NCBI GenBank assembly: GCA_034659015.1
Contig: JAYEGL010000001.1
Coordinates: 310,001 to 374,000, forward strand
Direction of reading: 5' to 3'
Length of the DNA stretch: 64,000 bases
Origin: Maricaulis sp034659015
GTDB lineage: Bacteria > Pseudomonadota > Alphaproteobacteria > Caulobacterales > Maricaulaceae
Below, in pieces: positions 61,548-64,000 of the stretch. Below the pieces are notes generated by a model. It was not told the origin of the DNA. It ran no database searches and saw nothing but the letters and a program-made list of their open reading frames with translations. The translations under genes and the position numbers were made by a program. Position 1 is the first letter of the stretch; each line of letters starts with the position of its first letter.

Positions 61548-62279
61548 ATGCTGGTTGCCGATCATCTGACCAAGGATTTCGGGCCGCACCGGGCCGTCGA
61601 CGATGTCGGCTTCACGCTCGAGCGCGGCGAAGTTCTGGGCTTTCTCGGGCCCAATGGCGCGGGCAAGACCACCACGATGCGCATGCTGGCCGGCGGGCTG
61701 GAGCCCGATGGCGGCAAGGCCTCGATCGCCGGGCATGACTGTGTCGCCGACCGGCTGGAGGCCCAGTCCCGGCTGGGTTATCTGCCCGAAGGGGCCCCGG
61801 CCTATCCCTCGATGACACCGCGCGATTTCGTCGCCTTCGGCCTGCGCGCCCGCGGTTTTTCCGGCGCCGCCCTCAAGCGCGCCACGGAGCATGCGCTGGA
61901 GCGCGCCAGCCTGGGCGACTATGCCCGTCAGCCCATCGGCACGCTGTCCAAGGGCTACAAGCGCCGTGCCGCGCTGGCCGCGGCCATCGCCCACGATCCG
62001 CCCGTGCTGATCCTGGACGAACCCACGGACGGGCTCGACCCGAACCAGAAGGACGGGGTGCGCCGCCTGATCCGCGAGATGGCGCCGGACAAGGCGATCA
62101 TCATTTCCACCCACATTCTCGAAGAGGTGCCCGCGGTGTGCTCGCGCGCCATCGTGATCGCAAGGGGCCGCCTCCTGTTCGACGGCTCGCCGCGCGAACT
62201 GGTCGAGCTGACACCCGAGCGCCAGCTCGACGCCGCCTTCCGGCATCTCACCACCGCCGATCCGGAGGCCGCCGCCTGA
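61548..62279 (+). CDS. ABC transporter ATP-binding protein, Gld type
   Basis: A 243-residue ABC ATPase. Walker A is GPNGAGKT (34-41), signature LSKGYKRR, Walker B VLILDEPTDGLDP, and a Q-loop with YLPEGAPAYPSM. The first three genes of this cluster match the arrangement ATPase, permease, auxiliary seen in GldA-GldF-GldG systems, which are broadly distributed beyond gliding bacteria. Start set at the ATG before MLVADHLTKDFG. Next gene overlaps by TGATG. Confidence 0.92.
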   Translation: MLVADHLTKDFGPHRAVDDVGFTLERGEVLGFLGPNGAGKTTTMRMLAGGLEPDGGKASIAGHDCVADRLEAQSRLGYLPEGAPAYPSMTPRDFVAFGLRARGFSGAALKRATEHALERASLGDYARQPIGTLSKGYKRRAALAAAIAHDPPVLILDEPTDGLDPNQKDGVRRLIREMAPDKAIIISTHILEEVPAVCSRAIVIARGRLLFDGSPRELVELTPERQLDAAFRHLTTADPEAAA

Positions 62280-63019
62280 TGCACGCTCTCGGCGCGATCT
62301 ACCGGCGCGAACTGTCGGCCTATTTCCAGACCCCGCTCGCCTATGTCTTCCTGGCGGTGTTCGCCTTTGCCGCGCCGGCCTTCGCCTTTCATGTCGGCCG
62401 CTTCTTCGACACCAACCGGGCCGATCTGGCCCCGCTGTTCGACTACATGCCCTGGCTGCTGGTCATCCTGATGCCCGCCCTCGCCATGCGCGCCTGGGCG
62501 GAAGAGCGCGACCGCGGCACGCTGGAATTCCTGATGTCCCTGCCCATTCCGCTCTGGGCCTCGGCGGGCGGCAAATTCCTCGCCGCCTGGACCATGGCCG
62601 CTCTCGCCCTGGCGCTGACTTTCCCGATGTGGATCGCGGTCAATTATCTCGGCGAGCCGGACAATGCAGCCATCGCCACGGGCTATCTCGGCACGCTCCT
62701 GCTGGCCGGGGCCTATCTGGCCGTGGGCCAGGCGCTGTCCGCGACCACGGCCAACCAGGTCGTCGCCTTCGTGCTGGGCGCGGGCGCCGCCTTCCTGCTG
62801 ACCATGGCCGGCCTGCCCTTCGTGCTGTCCGTGCTGGGTGCGAACGCCCCCGCGGCGGTGTCCGAATTCGTCGCCGGCCTGTCGGCGCTCGACCACTACA
62901 ACGCCTTCCGTCACGGCGTGATCGGCCTGGCGGATCTGGTCTATTTCCTCGGCCTGATCGCGCTCTGCCTGGTGATCGCCGGCGTGCTGGTCTCCGAACG
63001 GCGCGGAGGCGGACGATGA
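62279..63019 (+). CDS. ABC transporter permease, GldF type
   Basis: A 246-residue integral membrane protein, six helices: AIYRRELSAYFQTPLAYVFLAVFAF, then LLVILMPALAMRAWAEERDRGTLEFLMSLPIP, and further helices to the end VSERRGGGR. The ERDRGTLEFLMSLP segment is the hallmark of the ABC-2/GldF permease family. Starts within the stop of the ATPase gene and overlaps the next gene (ATGA). Transported substrate unknown. Confidence 0.9.
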   Translation: MHALGAIYRRELSAYFQTPLAYVFLAVFAFAAPAFAFHVGRFFDTNRADLAPLFDYMPWLLVILMPALAMRAWAEERDRGTLEFLMSLPIPLWASAGGKFLAAWTMAALALALTFPMWIAVNYLGEPDNAAIATGYLGTLLLAGAYLAVGQALSATTANQVVAFVLGAGAAFLLTMAGLPFVLSVLGANAPAAVSEFVAGLSALDHYNAFRHGVIGLADLVYFLGLIALCLVIAGVLVSERRGGGR

Positions 63020-64000
63020 AACGCTCCCTCTACATGCCGCTCATGGTGCTGGCATTGCTGGTGATCTTCCTCGCCGGCAACCAGATTGCCGGCCAGGCGA
63101 TGCGCGGCTGGCGGCTCGACCTGACCGAGCACGGCCTCTATCGCCTCTCCCCGGGCACGCTGGACGTGATGGACCGGCTCTCCGAACCGGTGGAGTGGCG
63201 CTTCTACTATTCGCGCGCCGAAGCGGCGCAATATCCCGCGATCCGCGCCTATGCCACCCGCGTGCGCGAAATGCTCGAAGCCTATGCCGACCGGTCCGGC
63301 GGCATGATCCGGCTCACCGAGATCGACCCGGAACCCTTCTCCGCCGAAGAGGACGCCGCGCTGGAGGCCGGGCTCACCGCCGTGCCCACGGACAGCGGAA
63401 ACTCGATCTATTTCGGCCTCGTCGCACGCAATTCCGTCGACGAGCAGGCGGTCATCCCGGTCTTCCGCGAGGATTCCGAGGCGCGGCTGGAATACGATCT
63501 CACACGGGTGATCGCCGACCTGGAACGCGCCCGCCGGCCCCGCCTGGCCATTCTCACCAGCCTGCCCATCACGCCGGAAAACGGCGCGCCCAACCGCTTC
63601 GTCACCGAGCTGGGCGGCGCCTATGAACTGGTCTGGGTGGCGGACGATTTCCGCGAACTGCCCGAGGCTGATGCGCTGCTGGTCTATCATCCCGGGGATC
63701 TGGACGAGACGCAGCTCTACCTGATCGACCAGTACGCCCTGACCCGCGGCCGGGTGCTCGCCTTTCTCGACCCGCTGGCCCATATGGCAATGCGCCCCGG
63801 TCCGGACGGGCTGCCGCCGATCCATGCGCAGCGTTCCTCCGATCTCGGCCCGCTGCTGGCGCGCTGGGGGGTGAGCTATGATCCCCAGACCGTGGCGATG
63901 GATCGCGCGCTGGGCCTGCCGGTGGAGATTGTCGATACGGACGGGCGCGCCCGCCGCCGGGCCTATCCGCTGTGGTTCTCCGCCGGGCCGGCGCAGATCA
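63016..64000 (+). CDS. GldG-like auxiliary protein, partial
   Basis: The gene is cut by the window end after 328 codons. It starts with an N-terminal membrane anchor (LYMPLMVLALLVIFLAGNQ) and the DLTEHGLYRLSPGTLDVMDRL motif of the GldG/ABC-transporter auxiliary family, followed by a periplasmic IFT52-like domain (RPRLAILTSLPI). In other genomes the protein is about 600 residues with a second C-terminal helix. It overlaps the permease gene by 4 bp. Confidence 0.88.
   Translation, partial: MKRSLYMPLMVLALLVIFLAGNQIAGQAMRGWRLDLTEHGLYRLSPGTLDVMDRLSEPVEWRFYYSRAEAAQYPAIRAYATRVREMLEAYADRSGGMIRLTEIDPEPFSAEEDAALEAGLTAVPTDSGNSIYFGLVARNSVDEQAVIPVFREDSEARLEYDLTRVIADLERARRPRLAILTSLPITPENGAPNRFVTELGGAYELVWVADDFRELPEADALLVYHPGDLDETQLYLIDQYALTRGRVLAFLDPLAHMAMRPGPDGLPPIHAQRSSDLGPLLARWGVSYDPQTVAMDRALGLPVEIVDTDGRARRRAYPLWFSAGPAQI

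Overview
The window looks like one continuous, well-conserved chromosomal segment of a GC-rich alphaproteobacterium. The gene order hemJ, rho, mnmE-mnmG-rsmG-parA-parB, holA-lptE-leuS, the ftsK/lolA/xthA/cenR group, a giant NAD-dependent glutamate dehydrogenase, and single-domain families such as DUF6489, DUF3576, DUF2794 and DUF1674 all point to the Caulobacterales/Maricaulales/Hyphomonadaceae branch. This is inferred from gene content and synteny; no species can be named. Four perfect parS sites plus parAB indicate that the left part lies close to the replication origin.

Layout. 1-7751: tail of hemJ, rho, then short mixed-strand genes (quinone oxidoreductase, a ribbon-helix-helix protein with an unknown partner, a GDPD lipoprotein, GST, dienelactone hydrolase, DUF6489) and mnmE. 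7752-12119: mnmG, rsmG, parA and parB with parS sites in and around the genes. 12307-17012 (minus): leuS, lptE, holA and a DUF3576 lipoprotein. 17278-21412: a porin, an NtrZ-like periplasmic protein, a ThiE-like protein with overlapping divergent yggS, and a CenR-type regulator. 21585-30379: xthA, a hypothetical, LolA, a beta-propeller protein, an amidotransferase, a HAD hydrolase and ftsK (all minus), then ubiH-type monooxygenase (plus). 30395-34894: DsrE-like, DUF971, Trm112, YbbN and ProX genes, tRNA-Gly(GCC), a serine hydrolase and an XRE regulator. 34902-37775: a LysR gene divergent from two GNAT genes and an isochorismatase-fold protein that has lost its catalytic residues; this is the most accessory-looking locus. 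37776-43203: a 0.5-kb gap full of inverted repeats, then the 1641-residue glutamate dehydrogenase. 43286-51951: purH, a FlmA/WbpM-type dehydratase, heparinase II/III, rpe, rsmB and htpX (minus), with SdhAF4 divergent. 52040-61241: a hypothetical, pyrF, a eukaryote-like glutaminase, argG, a histidine kinase, a histidine phosphatase, a low-molecular-weight tyrosine phosphatase, ThpR, BI-1 and DUF2794. 61548-64000: a Gld-type ABC transporter, cut by the window end.

No phage, insertion sequence, transposase, rRNA or CRISPR array was found. Repetitive DNA consists of short palindromic intergenic elements: three copies of a 166-bp element, two REP-like 38-42 bp palindromes, and several composite hairpin clusters at gene ends. 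No complete unknown defence or biosynthetic system is evident. The best leads are the LysR/GNAT/pseudo-isochorismatase operon, the structured gap upstream of the glutamate dehydrogenase, a candidate small RNA near 23.1-23.3 kb, the parS sites embedded in coding sequence, and the mitochondrial-type glutaminase.
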